DNA of 64,000 bases from DASUAS01 sp963750045 (GTDB taxonomy: Bacteria > Actinomycetota > Acidimicrobiia > IMCC26256 > DASPTH01). Below are positions 1 through 8,926 of the stretch, in pieces (within the stretch, counting starts at the first letter, position 1; each line of letters begins with the position of its first letter). The position numbers were made by a program, and so were the translations under genes. Below the pieces are notes generated by a model. That model was not told the origin of the DNA. It was given only the letters and a program-made list of their open reading frames with translations, and made no database searches. The stretch lies in assembly GCA_963750045.1 (NCBI GenBank), contig CAVVPD010000009.1, positions 186,001 through 250,000 on the forward strand. The letters run 5' to 3'.

Positions 1-126
1 CCCGAGGTCGGAGGCGAGATCAGCGTGACCGTGCACTACACGTCGGTGACCGATCTCCCGGTGGTGGGTGTGTTGTTCCCGGATCCGGACCTCCACGCGA
101 CGACGGTCATGCGGGTGGAGAAGTGA
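1..126 (+). CDS. TadE-like pilus/secretion protein, C-terminal fragment
   Basis: The window opens inside this gene, and only the last 41 codons and the TGA stop are visible. The tail is a short beta-rich stretch typical of the C-terminus of TadE-like pseudopilins. The assignment rests mainly on context: the next gene is a TadE/TadG-like membrane protein, and a helicase of the family found beside Tad-like secretion genes in actinobacteria lies 450 bp further on. The stop overlaps the next start by one base (TGATG), so the two are probably translated together. Confidence 0.45.
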   Translation, partial: PEVGGEISVTVHYTSVTDLPVVGVLFPDPDLHATTVMRVEK

Positions 127-518
127 TGCGGCGAATGTGCGGACGGGACGAACGCGGCGGCGTGTCGATCGTGATGCTCGCGGTGCTCGTCGTCGGCCTG
201 GTGCTGGCGATGGGTGCGGCCCGGCTCGGCGGCGCGCTCATCGGTCGGGCCCGCGCCGAGGCGGCGGCCGACGCGGTCGCGTTGGCGGCGGCGGACCGGC
301 TCGCCCTCGGCGACGGGACCGGGGCCGCGCATCAAGCCGCATACCAGACCGCGGCCACGAACGAGGCCCGCCTCGTGTCGTGCGACTGCTCGGGCACGAC
401 GGCCGAGGTCGTCGTCGAGGTCGACGTGCCCGCGTGGGGTGCGCTGTTCGGGCCGGCGCGCGGTCGGGCGAAAGCCGAGGTACGACCGGAATGCGTCGTC
501 GAGATCCCGGACTGTTGA
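126..518 (+). CDS. Secretion-related TadE/TadG-like membrane protein (Rv3654c-like)
   Basis: A protein of about 130 residues with one N-terminal transmembrane helix (about residues 14-33), followed by the Ala/Arg-rich helix RARAEAAADAVALAAA seen in TadE/TadG-like minor pilins. The C-terminal half has cysteines in a VSCDCSG segment and near the end, which may form disulfides outside the cell. It likely belongs to a Tad-like pilus or secretion machine whose other genes lie upstream of the window. A GTG at 123 is a possible alternative start, but the ATG at 126 gives the tight one-base overlap with the preceding stop. The family is recognisable; the exact role is inferred. Confidence 0.6.
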   Translation: MRRMCGRDERGGVSIVMLAVLVVGLVLAMGAARLGGALIGRARAEAAADAVALAAADRLALGDGTGAAHQAAYQTAATNEARLVSCDCSGTTAEVVVEVDVPAWGALFGPARGRAKAEVRPECVVEIPDC

Positions 519-546
519 GTCGGCCGTGGGTGCTGTCCCGGGGGCG

Positions 547-960
547 CTATCCCGTGACCGTCACCGAGAACTTCGCCGTCTTGGCCGGGGGCACGCCTTG
601 CTCGAACGAACGTGCGTACGAGAGCTCGAGCGTCGACGCGCCGGTGTCGGTGGCGCGGAACGTGAGCTCCTGCGTGCCCGGCGCGCCCGGCTGGTTTCCA
701 CCGGCAACCTGCCGGCTCGACACGAACGCGACTTCGGGGTCCTTGCCTGCGGTCCACGAGTAGCCGGTGCTCGGGTTCGCGGGCAGGGCGATCACGAACT
801 CGTCGCCCTTGGCGACCGTGATCGTGTCGCCCTGGTGGTAGACGGTCGGAGCGTGGGTCGCAGGAGCGTCGTCACCCCAGGGGACGAGCGCCACGGTCAC
901 GAGCAGGCCGACGCCGATCGCGACGAGCACGACCAACCCGATCCATCTCTTGCGAGTCAT
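547..960 (-). CDS. Chagasin-family (inhibitor I42) cysteine-protease inhibitor, membrane-anchored or secreted
   Basis: A 137-residue protein with an N-terminal hydrophobic segment (about residues 6-26) that acts as a signal or anchor, then a single immunoglobulin-like domain. The hallmark loop NPSTGYSW sits at residues 62-69. In characterised chagasins the equivalent NPTTG loop enters the active site of papain-type proteases. The gene starts 12 bp after the helicase stop on the same strand and is probably the last gene of that operon. The protein should face the cell exterior; whether it blocks a foreign or an own protease is unknown. Confidence 0.7.
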   Translation of the reverse strand: MTRKRWIGLVVLVAIGVGLLVTVALVPWGDDAPATHAPTVYHQGDTITVAKGDEFVIALPANPSTGYSWTAGKDPEVAFVSSRQVAGGNQPGAPGTQELTFRATDTGASTLELSYARSFEQGVPPAKTAKFSVTVTG

Positions 961-971
961 CGCGGGGAAAT

Positions 972-3304
972 CTAGGGCCGCTCGCGCTGCGTCCCGTGGG
1001 ATGGCGCGCCGAGGGTCTCGAGCAGCGTGATCGCGGCGTGCTTGTCGAGGTATTCGTTCCAGTTCCCGCACTTCGGTGACTGCACGCACGAGGGGCACCC
1101 GTCGTCGCACGGGCAACCCGCCACCAGCTCGTGGGCGGCGGCGACGTGCCGGTGGAGCTCGGCGAACGCGAGCTCGGCGATCCCGGCGCCGCCGGGATAT
1201 CCGTCGTACACGAAGATCGTCGGTGCGCCGGTGTGGGGATGGGTCGCCATCGAGACGCCGCCGACGTCCCACCGGTCGCAGATCGCGAACAGCGGAAGGA
1301 GACCGATGAGCGCGTGCTCGGCCGCATGTACGGCGCCGACGGTGCGAGCAGGCTCGACCCCGGCGCAGACGAGCACGTCGAGGGGGAGCGTGTACCAGCA
1401 GGCCCGGGTCGTGAGCTCCCGGGGCGGGAAGTCGAGCGGGACCACCTCGAAGACCTCGTTGGTCGATGTCCGGCGCCGTTGGTACGCGATCAGGCGGTGC
1501 AACACCGACACCGCGCCCAGATGTGCCTCGCCCGCTCCGACCCGGACGCTGCGGTCGACGTCGAGGACGGTCAGGTCGGTCTCCTCGCGCGGCTGGGTGT
1601 GCTCGTCGGCGTCGTCCGCCGCCTCGAGGACGGCGACGTGGTGATCGACGTCGAGTGAGCTCACGCGGTACTGGCGGCCCTGGTGCAGGTAGATCGCACC
1701 GGGATGCGCGACGTGGAAGACACGCGCCGCGTCCACGGTGCCGACGAGGCGGCCGTCGGGCTCGACGAGCTGGTACTCGAGCGACGAGCCTGACCGCAGC
1801 CCGACCCGACCGGCCGGCGGCGCACGTCCGGCCCAGTACATCCGGTCGCCCCGTGGCTTGAGCAGATCGTCGAGCACCAGGTCGCGCACCGCGTCGTCGA
1901 GGGCGTCGCCGAAGAAGTGCTCGTCGCCGTGGCTCAACGGCATCTCGTGGGCGGCACAAGAGATCTGGGCGCGCGCGACGAACGGGTTGTCGGGGTTGAC
2001 CACCGCGGCCTCTGCCGGTCGGGTCAACAGCTCGTTCGGATGCGCGCGCGTACCACTGGTCGAGCTGGTCGTCGCCGGCGACGAGCACGGCCGCGGCGCG
2101 CCGGGTGGTGCGGCCGGCGCGACCGACCTGCTGGCGCATCGACGACAACGTGCCGGGGAAGCCGTTCAGGACGACTGCGTCGAGGGAACCGACGTCGATA
2201 CCGAGCTCGAGTGCGCTCGTCGCCACGACGCCGCCGAGGTCGCCATTCGTGAGTCGGGCCTCGAGCTCGCGGCGTTCGTCTGCGAGGTAGCCGGCGCGGT
2301 ACGCGGCGACCGCCGGTGGCGCCGACGCCGCGATCGGCGCTGGACTCGGCGAGCAGACCGCGTGCGTGTGCGGCGACGAGCTCGGAGCCCTTGCGGCTGC
2401 GCGTGAACGCGAGCGTCTGATGCCCGTCGTCGACGAACCGGGCCAGCAGCATCGCGGTCTCGAAGTTGGCCGACGCGCGGGTGCCCGAGTGCTCGTCGAG
2501 CAGTGGACGCTGCCAGACCGCGAACCCCCGTTCGGCTTGTGGCGATCCATCGCCGGAGATGGCGATGACCGGGAGGCCGCACAGGCGCGACGCCAGCTCT
2601 GCCGGGTTGCCGATCGTCGCGCTGGTGAAGCAAAAGGTGGGGTCCGACCCGTAGTACGCGCACAGGCGCCGCAGACGGCGCAGCACGTGTGCGACGTGGC
2701 TGCCGAAGACGCCGCGGAGCGTGTGCAGCTCGTCGACGACGACGTACCGCAGGCGCATGAGGAACGTCGCCCAGCGCGCATGCGCGGGAAGGATCCCCAT
2801 GTGCAGCATCTCGGGATTCGTGAGCACCACGTTCGCGTGGCCGCGCGCCCAGGTGCGCTCGTCGGTGCTCGTGTCACCGTCGTACGTGGCGGCGACCAGA
2901 TCGGGCACCAGCCATTCCCGCAGGGTCCGGAGCTGGTCCTGGGCCAGCGCCTTGGTCGGGAACACGAGGAGCGCGGTGTCGTGCGCGCCCTCGACGACCG
3001 ATTCGACGATCGGGACCTGGTAGCAGAGCGACTTGCCCGACGCGGTGCCAGTCGCGACGACCACGTTGCGTCCGGCGCGCAACTCGTCGACGGCGGCCGC
3101 CTGGTGTTCCCACAGGTCGTCGATGCCCCGGGCACGCAACCGCGCCGAGACCGTGGCGCCCAACGGGACCTCGGGTGCCGCGCGCCGACCGACGCGGGCG
3201 GGGAGTCGGGTGCTCGACACGACCCGGTCGAAGTGCTCGTGAGCGAGGTCGTCGAGCGTGGTGCAGGCGTCGACGCGCGTCGCCGAGAAGGGCGGCTCGG
3301 TCAC
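972..3304 (-). CDS. DEAH-box helicase of the Tad/secretion neighbourhood family (two frame breaks)
   Basis: A large superfamily 2 helicase that starts at GTG 3304, 4 bp after the upstream LCP gene. The Walker A motif ATGTASGKS lies near residues 84-92, motif II reads DELH, FTSAT is motif III, and VGRAGR is the arginine-finger motif VI. The C-terminal part has the cysteine cluster GCPCDDGCPSC...KCGNW typical of the zinc-binding DUF1998/MZB region. The reading frame shifts twice, near 2320 and near 2040, the latter in an alternating GCGCGC run. All expected domains are present once the shifts are ignored, so sequence error is more likely than inactivation. Homologues such as Rv3649 accompany Tad-like genes in actinobacteria; their substrate is not known. 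Confidence 0.8.
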
Positions 3305-3308
3305 GGCG

Positions 3309-4246
3309 CTAATGGCTCTGCAGCACCCCGTCGTCGGCGAAGTCGGCGAGCAGGGAATCGGCGTCTGCACTCTTGACGAGATTGCTCCCGCTGCCCGCGC
3401 CCACGGGCAACACCACGTTCTTGATGTTGGCCGGGTCGAAGGTGAGGGCGAGCTCACCCATGTGGAAGAGGTCGGAGATCCCGATGCCATCGAGCTTCAC
3501 GTGACGGCCGAGGGTTGCGATGAGGTGCACGGTCTCGCCCGCGCTCGGGTGCTTCTGTTGGATGGTCTGGAGTGCCGAGATGATCAGCAGTCCCTGGTTG
3601 CTGGTGCGGGTGAGGTCGCCGTTGTCGAAGGAGTGACGATCGCGCGAGAACTGCAGGGCCTGCTCGCCGTTGAGGTGTGCGGGTCCGGGGGCGAAGTGCG
3701 CGCCCGAGAAGTCGTCGTCCATCGCAGTGGGGATGTTGACGTCGACGCCACCGATCTCGTCGACCAGCTGTTGGAAGTGCGGGAAGTTGGCACGGATCAC
3801 GTAGGCGAGCGGGACGCCCACGACCGACGACACCGCGTCGGCTTCGGCCCGGAGGTCGTTCCCGTTCGGGTTGTTGACGATGTAGGAGTTGAGCTTGGAG
3901 CCGCCGGGCCCCTCGGTGTCGCGTGGGATGTCGATGAGGGTCGCGGACTTCAAGGCGGGGTTGACCCCGATCACGTGGATGGCGTCGGCGAGTCCGGGAT
4001 CGTCAGGGGAGAGTGCCGGGTCGTCTGAGCGCGCACCGGTGCCGAGCACGAGCGCGAAGAACGGCTGCTGCGGGTCCACCGGTGTCCTCGCGCGGTGCCG
4101 AACTTGGTGATCTGGAACCACACCGCGCCTTGGGCGGGTGTGGGGCTGCCGAGCAGCACCCACGCGCCGGCGAGCGTGCCCGCGGCCAACAGCCCACAGA
4201 GGACCGGCGCGAGCAGGAGCGTGATCACCGCTCGCCGCCGGGTCAT
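3309..4246 (-). CDS. LytR-CpsA-Psr (LCP) family cell-wall ligase (one frame break)
   Basis: LCP enzymes transfer polyprenyl-phosphate-linked glycopolymers onto peptidoglycan outside the membrane. A transmembrane segment near the N-terminus is followed by the LCP domain with IDIPRDT, KLNSYIV, EIGGVDV and the LNGEQALQFSRDRH...GDLTR signature carrying the conserved arginines. The frame breaks near 4085-4095, beside a TCGCGCGG run, between the membrane helix and the catalytic domain. The ATG at 4246 overlaps the preceding stop (ATGA), so it is co-transcribed with the membrane protein upstream and the helicase downstream. Confidence 0.85.
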
Positions 4247-4944
4247 GTCGCTGCCCCGTTGGTCGTGGTGGTGGTCGTGTCGAGACCGGCGCCGGCCCGG
4301 GTGACGACCATGTTGTAGGCCGTCACCCTCCACCCGCCCGCGCCGTCGGGCGCGAGGACGAAGTCGGCCTTGCGCACGATGTGGAGCGGCGCGCCCTTGA
4401 CCGCGGTCTGGCCGTTCACGTCGATGAGCATCGTCGTGGCCACGAGGGTGAGGTTCCCGCCCTGGTCACCCAACCCGACCATCGCGATCGGCTGTCCGAC
4501 CACGTCGAGGTTGCCGGTGACCTTGGGGAGACCCTCGTCGAAGACCACGCCCCGATCGGTCGTGGTGGCCTGCGCCAGCGTGCCGGCGTCGAAGACGGTG
4601 GCGAGGTCGGCGGTGGTCGGCGCGGCCGACCGCAAGGGTTGGACGGTGGCGTCCTTCACGTACTCGCCGAGCAGGTCGAGGATCTGCTGCGACTGCTCGG
4701 AGGTGACCGTGACCGGGGGCCCGGCGCTGTCGGCCGTCACGTCGCCGAGCGGGAGCGTGACCGAGGTCTTGTGCGCCCCCGTGGTGGGCGCGCTCGACGA
4801 CGATTTCGTGTCGTCGCCGCCGGCGACGACGAAGACGACGGCGACGGCGGCGGCGAGCACCACGATCCCGGCCACGATGCCGATGATGCGGGTGCGTGAG
4901 CGCGCCTGCTCGCGCCGCTCGACCCGTGAGGAGGCATCGTCCAT
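4243..4944 (-). CDS. Membrane-anchored protein of unknown function
   Basis: A 233-residue protein: a charged cytoplasmic N-terminus, one transmembrane helix (about residues 22-43), a Ser/Thr-rich linker, an extracytoplasmic domain of about 150 residues and a run of threonines near the C-terminus. I do not recognise the domain; its predicted strands around LHIVRKADFVLAP and GGWRVTAYNMVV recall NTF2-like cell-surface accessory domains, but this is weak. It is the first gene of a tight operon with the LCP gene (4-bp overlap) and the helicase, which points to a cell-envelope role. Confidence 0.6.
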   Translation of the reverse strand: MDDASSRVERREQARSRTRIIGIVAGIVVLAAAVAVVFVVAGGDDTKSSSSAPTTGAHKTSVTLPLGDVTADSAGPPVTVTSEQSQQILDLLGEYVKDATVQPLRSAAPTTADLATVFDAGTLAQATTTDRGVVFDEGLPKVTGNLDVVGQPIAMVGLGDQGGNLTLVATTMLIDVNGQTAVKGAPLHIVRKADFVLAPDGAGGWRVTAYNMVVTRAGAGLDTTTTTTNGAAT

Positions 4945-5027
4945 GGCAAGCGTCAGGTTAGGAGCGCAGCGGAGCCGGCTGGTGGCACGCGGGTGCCCGC
5001 GGGCCGACCGACTCGTATCATGGGGCC

Positions 5028-5381
5028 ATGGCCTTCAAGAAGATGGTCGAGCGTCTCACCAAGCCGGTCGAGGAGCTCGACCGGGAGCAGCTCACCGCCT
5101 TCTGCGATGCCCGTTCGCTCGCGGCGATGGACACGATCGAGGCCCGTCGGCCGGTCCGGGTGGGCGGCGAGGTCCGGTCGGTGCGGATCGTGCCGCGGGC
5201 CGGAGCACCGGCACTCGAGGTGACGGTGAGCGACGGCCGCGGCTCGGTGGTCGGCGTGTTCCTCGGTCGCCGCAAGATCGCAGGGTTGTCGCCGGGCCGC
5301 CGGGTGGCCTTCGAGGGCGTCACCGCGCTCGACGGCAAGCGCTACCTGGTCTTCAACCCCGTCTACGAGTTGTTGGCCTGA
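5028..5381 (+). CDS. OB-fold nucleic-acid-binding protein next to potassium genes (Rv2694c-like)
   Basis: A 117-residue protein with an OB-fold core in residues about 35-115 (alternating strands ending in GVTALDGKRYLVFNPVYELL). A short helical N-terminus (MAFKKMVERLTKPVEELDREQL) precedes it. Small proteins of this type sit beside the TrkA-like genes in mycobacteria (Rv2694c near ceoB and ceoC), and the same arrangement is seen here, convergent with the two RCK genes. Binding of RNA or single-stranded DNA is the family expectation, and its link to potassium transport is only by neighbourhood. Confidence 0.65.
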   Translation: MAFKKMVERLTKPVEELDREQLTAFCDARSLAAMDTIEARRPVRVGGEVRSVRIVPRAGAPALEVTVSDGRGSVVGVFLGRRKIAGLSPGRRVAFEGVTALDGKRYLVFNPVYELLA

Positions 5382-5427
5382 GGAGACGAAACAGGGCGGC
5401 TCGGTTGGCGCGAGCGGTACGGCCGGC

Positions 5428-6096
5428 TCAGTTCCCTGCGCCGGTGAGGATCCGGCGGACCTCGTCCTCCGACTCCGGCGTCACCATGGCGAGGACCTCG
5501 TCGCCCGCTTCGAAGACCGAGTCACCCCGTGGCATCACCACGTGCTCGTCTCGCACGATCGCGACCACGGTGGCGTTGCGGGGGACGTCGACGTCCTTCA
5601 GCGAGCGGTCGATCACCGGCGAGTCGTCGGCCAGCGTGACTTCGACGAGACGGGCCTGACCACCCTCGAACTGGAGGATCCGGACGAGTCGACCGACGGT
5701 CACCGCCTCTTCCACCAGTGCGGTGATGAGGTGGGGGGTGGAGACCGACAGGTCGACGCCCCAGTTCTCGTTGAACAGCCACTCGTTCTTCGGGTGGTTC
5801 ACCCGGGCGATCACCCGGGGCACCGCGAACTCCTGCTTGGCGAGCAGTGACACCACGAGGTTGTCCTCGTCGTCGCCGGTCGCCGCGACCACGACGTCGC
5901 ACGAATCGAGCCCGGCGTCGCGCAAGGAGTTGACCTCGCAGCAATCGGCGACGTGCCACTCGATGCCGTCTGCTCCCTGGGCGCGCTTCACGACCGCGGG
6001 GTTCTGCTCGATGATCAGCACGTCGTGACCGGCGCCCCGGAGGTCGTTCGCGATGAAGAGGCCGACGTTGCCGGCTCCTGCGATGGCAACGCGCAT
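5428..6096 (-). CDS. trkA: TrkA/RCK potassium-uptake regulatory subunit (CeoB-like)
   Basis: A 222-residue protein with an N-terminal Rossmann RCK_N domain (GAGNVGLFIANDL dinucleotide loop at residues 7-19, acidic E at the end of strand two) and a C-terminal RCK_C domain of about 80 residues. Such subunits bind NAD(H) or adenine nucleotides and gate potassium channels or transporters at the cytoplasmic membrane face. The ATG overlaps the stop of the paralogous gene upstream by one base. Two single RCK proteins in tandem match the CeoB/CeoC arrangement of mycobacteria. Confidence 0.88.
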   Translation of the reverse strand: MRVAIAGAGNVGLFIANDLRGAGHDVLIIEQNPAVVKRAQGADGIEWHVADCCEVNSLRDAGLDSCDVVVAATGDDEDNLVVSLLAKQEFAVPRVIARVNHPKNEWLFNENWGVDLSVSTPHLITALVEEAVTVGRLVRILQFEGGQARLVEVTLADDSPVIDRSLKDVDVPRNATVVAIVRDEHVVMPRGDSVFEAGDEVLAMVTPESEDEVRRILTGAGN

Positions 6097-6765
6097 CAGT
6101 GGGCTTCCTCTCCGTGCTCGAGCCGATCACGAAGGGTGTCGAGCGCGGAGACGTCTGCTGCGAAGTGGAGGATGTCGCCGTCTTGGCCGATCGCGCTCGG
6201 GGTGCTCACCTGCCGCGGCCCCGAGGCGGGTGATGGCGACGAGCCAGAACATGCCCGGTTCGCTCAGGGATGCCAGCTTCTTGCCCGCCCAGCTCGCCGG
6301 GATCGGGTAGTCGATCAGGCACACCTTGCCGCTCGGGTCGAGCCATTCGTGAGGTTGCTCGTCGGGCGGGAGCAGGCGCCGGATCACCTGGTCGGTGGTC
6401 CACAGGACCGTCGCGACGGTGGGGATCCCCAGACGCTGGTAGATCAACGCCCGTCGGGGGTCGTAGATCCGGGCGACGACCCGGTCGATGGCGAAGTTCT
6501 CGCGCGCGATCCGGGCGGTGAGGATGTTGGAATTGTCGCCGCTGGTCACGGCGGCGACGGCACCGGCCCGCTCGATGCCCGCCTCGACCAGATGGTCGCG
6601 GTCGAAACCGAATCCCACGATCTTCTGCCCGGCGAACGTCTCGGGGAGGCGCTTGCGGAAGGCATCGGCGTTCTTGTCGATGACCGCGACGGAGTGTCCG
6701 GAACGCTCGAGGCTGAGGGCGAGCTCACTTCCTACCCGGCCACAACCCACTACGACGACGTGCAC
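6096..6765 (-). CDS. trkA: TrkA/RCK potassium-uptake regulatory subunit, second copy (CeoC-like; one frame break)
   Basis: A second RCK_N plus RCK_C protein starting at GTG 6765, with the loop GCGRVGSELALSL. The reading frame is intact through the Rossmann domain and breaks near 6215-6220. After one shift the RCK_C domain continues to a TGA that overlaps the next gene's ATG (TGATG), which shows the protein was meant to be whole. It faces the KimA-type transporter gene across a 190-bp divergent intergenic region, so shared control is plausible. It likely forms a mixed gating ring with the downstream RCK protein. Confidence 0.85.
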
Positions 6766-6956
6766 GGATGTCTCCCTCCGACGCCTGGCCCGAGCAGGGT
6801 ACCGGCCTCGGGGCGACGCTTCGAATCGTCGATCGGTCCCTGACACGCGAGCGCCGGGCGCGGGCGGATCGGTGAACCGGGCGCGGGGAATGGCAAGCTG
6901 TCGGCGGCCAGTCGTTCCAGGGAGCTCGGCCAAGGGATCCGGAGGGAACCGACGGA

Positions 6957-8807
6957 GTGGCGTTCGTCAAGCGGGTACTCGTCGGTCGGCCTTTGGCCAC
7001 GACGGAGATGGAACACCAACGCATCCCGAAGACCATCGCGCTCGCGGTGTTCTCCTCGGATGCGATCTCGTCGACCGCATACGCGACCGAGGAGATTCTC
7101 TTCGTCGTCGCGGTGGGAGGTTCGAGCCTCGCACTCGGGCTGAGCAAGCTCATCCCGATCGGTGTCGCGGTCGCGATCCTGCTCACGATCGTCATCACGT
7201 CGTACCGACAGACGATCTTCGCCTACCCGAGCGGTGGTGGGAGCTACGTCGTCAGCCGCGAGAACCTCGGGGAGAACCCGTCCCTCATCGCGGGCGCGTC
7301 GCTGCTCGTCGACTACATCCTCACCGTGGCCGTGTCGATCTCGGCGGGCGTCGCCGCGATCGTCTCCATCCCCACGTTCCAGGATCTCGCCAAACACCGC
7401 GTCGCGCTCGGGCTGGTCCTGATCGTGTTCATCAGCCTGGCCAACCTGCGCGGCATCAAGGAGTCGGGCCGCATCTTCGCGGTACCGACCTACATCTACA
7501 TCGCGATCCTCGGAGCGCTGGTGAGCTACGGACTCTTCCGCAGCTTCGTGCTCCACGACATCCACCGTGTCAACCCGCTGCCCTTCAAGCAAGAGGGCGG
7601 GAACCTCGTCGGCGGGACCCTGGGGCTGTTCATCCTGCTGAAGGGGTTCTCGTCCGGGGCGGTCGCCCTCACCGGCGTCGAGGCCATCTCCAACGGGGTC
7701 CCCGCGTTCCGCCGGCCGGAATCGAAGAACGCAGCCGCCACGCTCGTCTGGATGGGGATCATCCTCGGCACCCTGTTCATGGGTGTGCAGGTCCTCGCCC
7801 ACCGCCTCGGGCCGTACCCGAGTGACAAGACCACGGTGATGTCGCAGCTCGGCACTGCTGTGTTCGGCAGCGGGACCGTCCTCTACGTGATCCTCCAGTT
7901 CGCCACCGCCGCGATCCTCACCCTGGCCGCCAACACCGCGTATGCCGATTTCCCCCGTCTCTCTTCGATCATCGCCCGTGACGGTTACCTGCCGCGGCAG
8001 CTGGCCAACCGCGGCGATCGACTGGTGTTCTCCAATGGGGTGATCGTGCTCGCCACCGCGGCGGGAGCCTTGATCATCGCGTTCGGAGGCTTGACCAACG
8101 CGCTGATCCCGTTGTACGCGGTCGGGGTGTTCCTGTCGTTCACCCTGTCGCAGGCCGGCATGGTGCGACACCACCAGAAGGAACGCGAGCGCGGGTACAA
8201 GCGCAACATCGTGATCAACTCGGTGGGTTCGGTCGCAACCCTCATCGTGCTGTTGATCGTCGCCGGCACGAAGTTCACGAGCGGCGCGTGGGTGCCACTC
8301 GTCGTGATCCCGATGATCGTGGTGGTGTTCAAGTCGATCAAGCGCCACTACCGGACGGTCGCCGACGGCTTGCGGGTCACGCCCGACTACAAGCCGCGGC
8401 GTATGAACCACACCGTCGTGGTGCTCGTGGGTGGCGTGCACCGGGGCGTGCTCGAGGCCCTGGCCTATGCCCGGTCGATCAACCCGAACCACCTCGTCGC
8501 CGTGTCGGTGGTCTCCGACGAGGAGGAGCAGAACAGGCTCGAGGAACAGTGGAACGAGTTCCACCTCGACGTCCCACTCGAGATCGTCTACTCGCCCTAC
8601 CGGGAGTTGACCCGCCCGATCCTGCGATACGTCGACGAGCTCGACGCTCGCTGGGAGAACGACGTGATCACCGTCCTGCTGCCCGAGTTCGTGGTCCGGC
8701 ATTGGTGGGGGAACCTGCTCCACAACCAGACGGCCCTGCTCCTGAAGGGCCGCCTGCTCTTCCGGAAGGGCACGGTGGTCACGTCGTTGCCCTACCACCT
8801 GGAGTGA
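6957..8807 (+). CDS. kimA: KimA-type potassium transporter (APC superfamily)
   Basis: A 616-residue protein with about 12 transmembrane helices and a cytoplasmic C-terminal domain. The segment SSDAISSTAYATEE (residues 33-46) matches KimA/YdaO of Bacillus subtilis, where an Asp and a Tyr at these positions line the potassium sites; here they are D35 and Y42. YPSGGGSYVVSRENLG and LLVDYILTVAVS are further family signatures. KimA is a proton-coupled, high-affinity potassium importer that c-di-AMP inhibits. The GTG start has a GGAGGG motif 11 bases upstream. Two RCK genes lie divergently beside it, and a c-di-AMP synthase (DisA) is at 55 kb. Earlier annotations would call it a generic amino-acid permease. 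Confidence 0.82.
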   Translation: MAFVKRVLVGRPLATTEMEHQRIPKTIALAVFSSDAISSTAYATEEILFVVAVGGSSLALGLSKLIPIGVAVAILLTIVITSYRQTIFAYPSGGGSYVVSRENLGENPSLIAGASLLVDYILTVAVSISAGVAAIVSIPTFQDLAKHRVALGLVLIVFISLANLRGIKESGRIFAVPTYIYIAILGALVSYGLFRSFVLHDIHRVNPLPFKQEGGNLVGGTLGLFILLKGFSSGAVALTGVEAISNGVPAFRRPESKNAAATLVWMGIILGTLFMGVQVLAHRLGPYPSDKTTVMSQLGTAVFGSGTVLYVILQFATAAILTLAANTAYADFPRLSSIIARDGYLPRQLANRGDRLVFSNGVIVLATAAGALIIAFGGLTNALIPLYAVGVFLSFTLSQAGMVRHHQKERERGYKRNIVINSVGSVATLIVLLIVAGTKFTSGAWVPLVVIPMIVVVFKSIKRHYRTVADGLRVTPDYKPRRMNHTVVVLVGGVHRGVLEALAYARSINPNHLVAVSVVSDEEEQNRLEEQWNEFHLDVPLEIVYSPYRELTRPILRYVDELDARWENDVITVLLPEFVVRHWWGNLLHNQTALLLKGRLLFRKGTVVTSLPYHLE

Positions 8808-8926
8808 GATCCGGAGACAGATTGGACTCAGACGAGTCCAGGCCCCTACTTTTCCCTAGCTTGCCTGCGCCGGTGCCCTAGGCCCCGCGTGCCCGCTCCC
8901 ATCGAGTACCCAGAGGTTTGGATTTC

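Noticed and set aside
6766..6956. c-di-AMP (ydaO-type) riboswitch ahead of the KimA-type gene
   Set aside because: The leader is GC-rich and could fold, but the conserved core blocks of the ydaO leader (for example the CCGACAG/AACC-CG-AAGC segment before the ribosome site) are not recognisable. A covariance search with Rfam RF00379 would decide.
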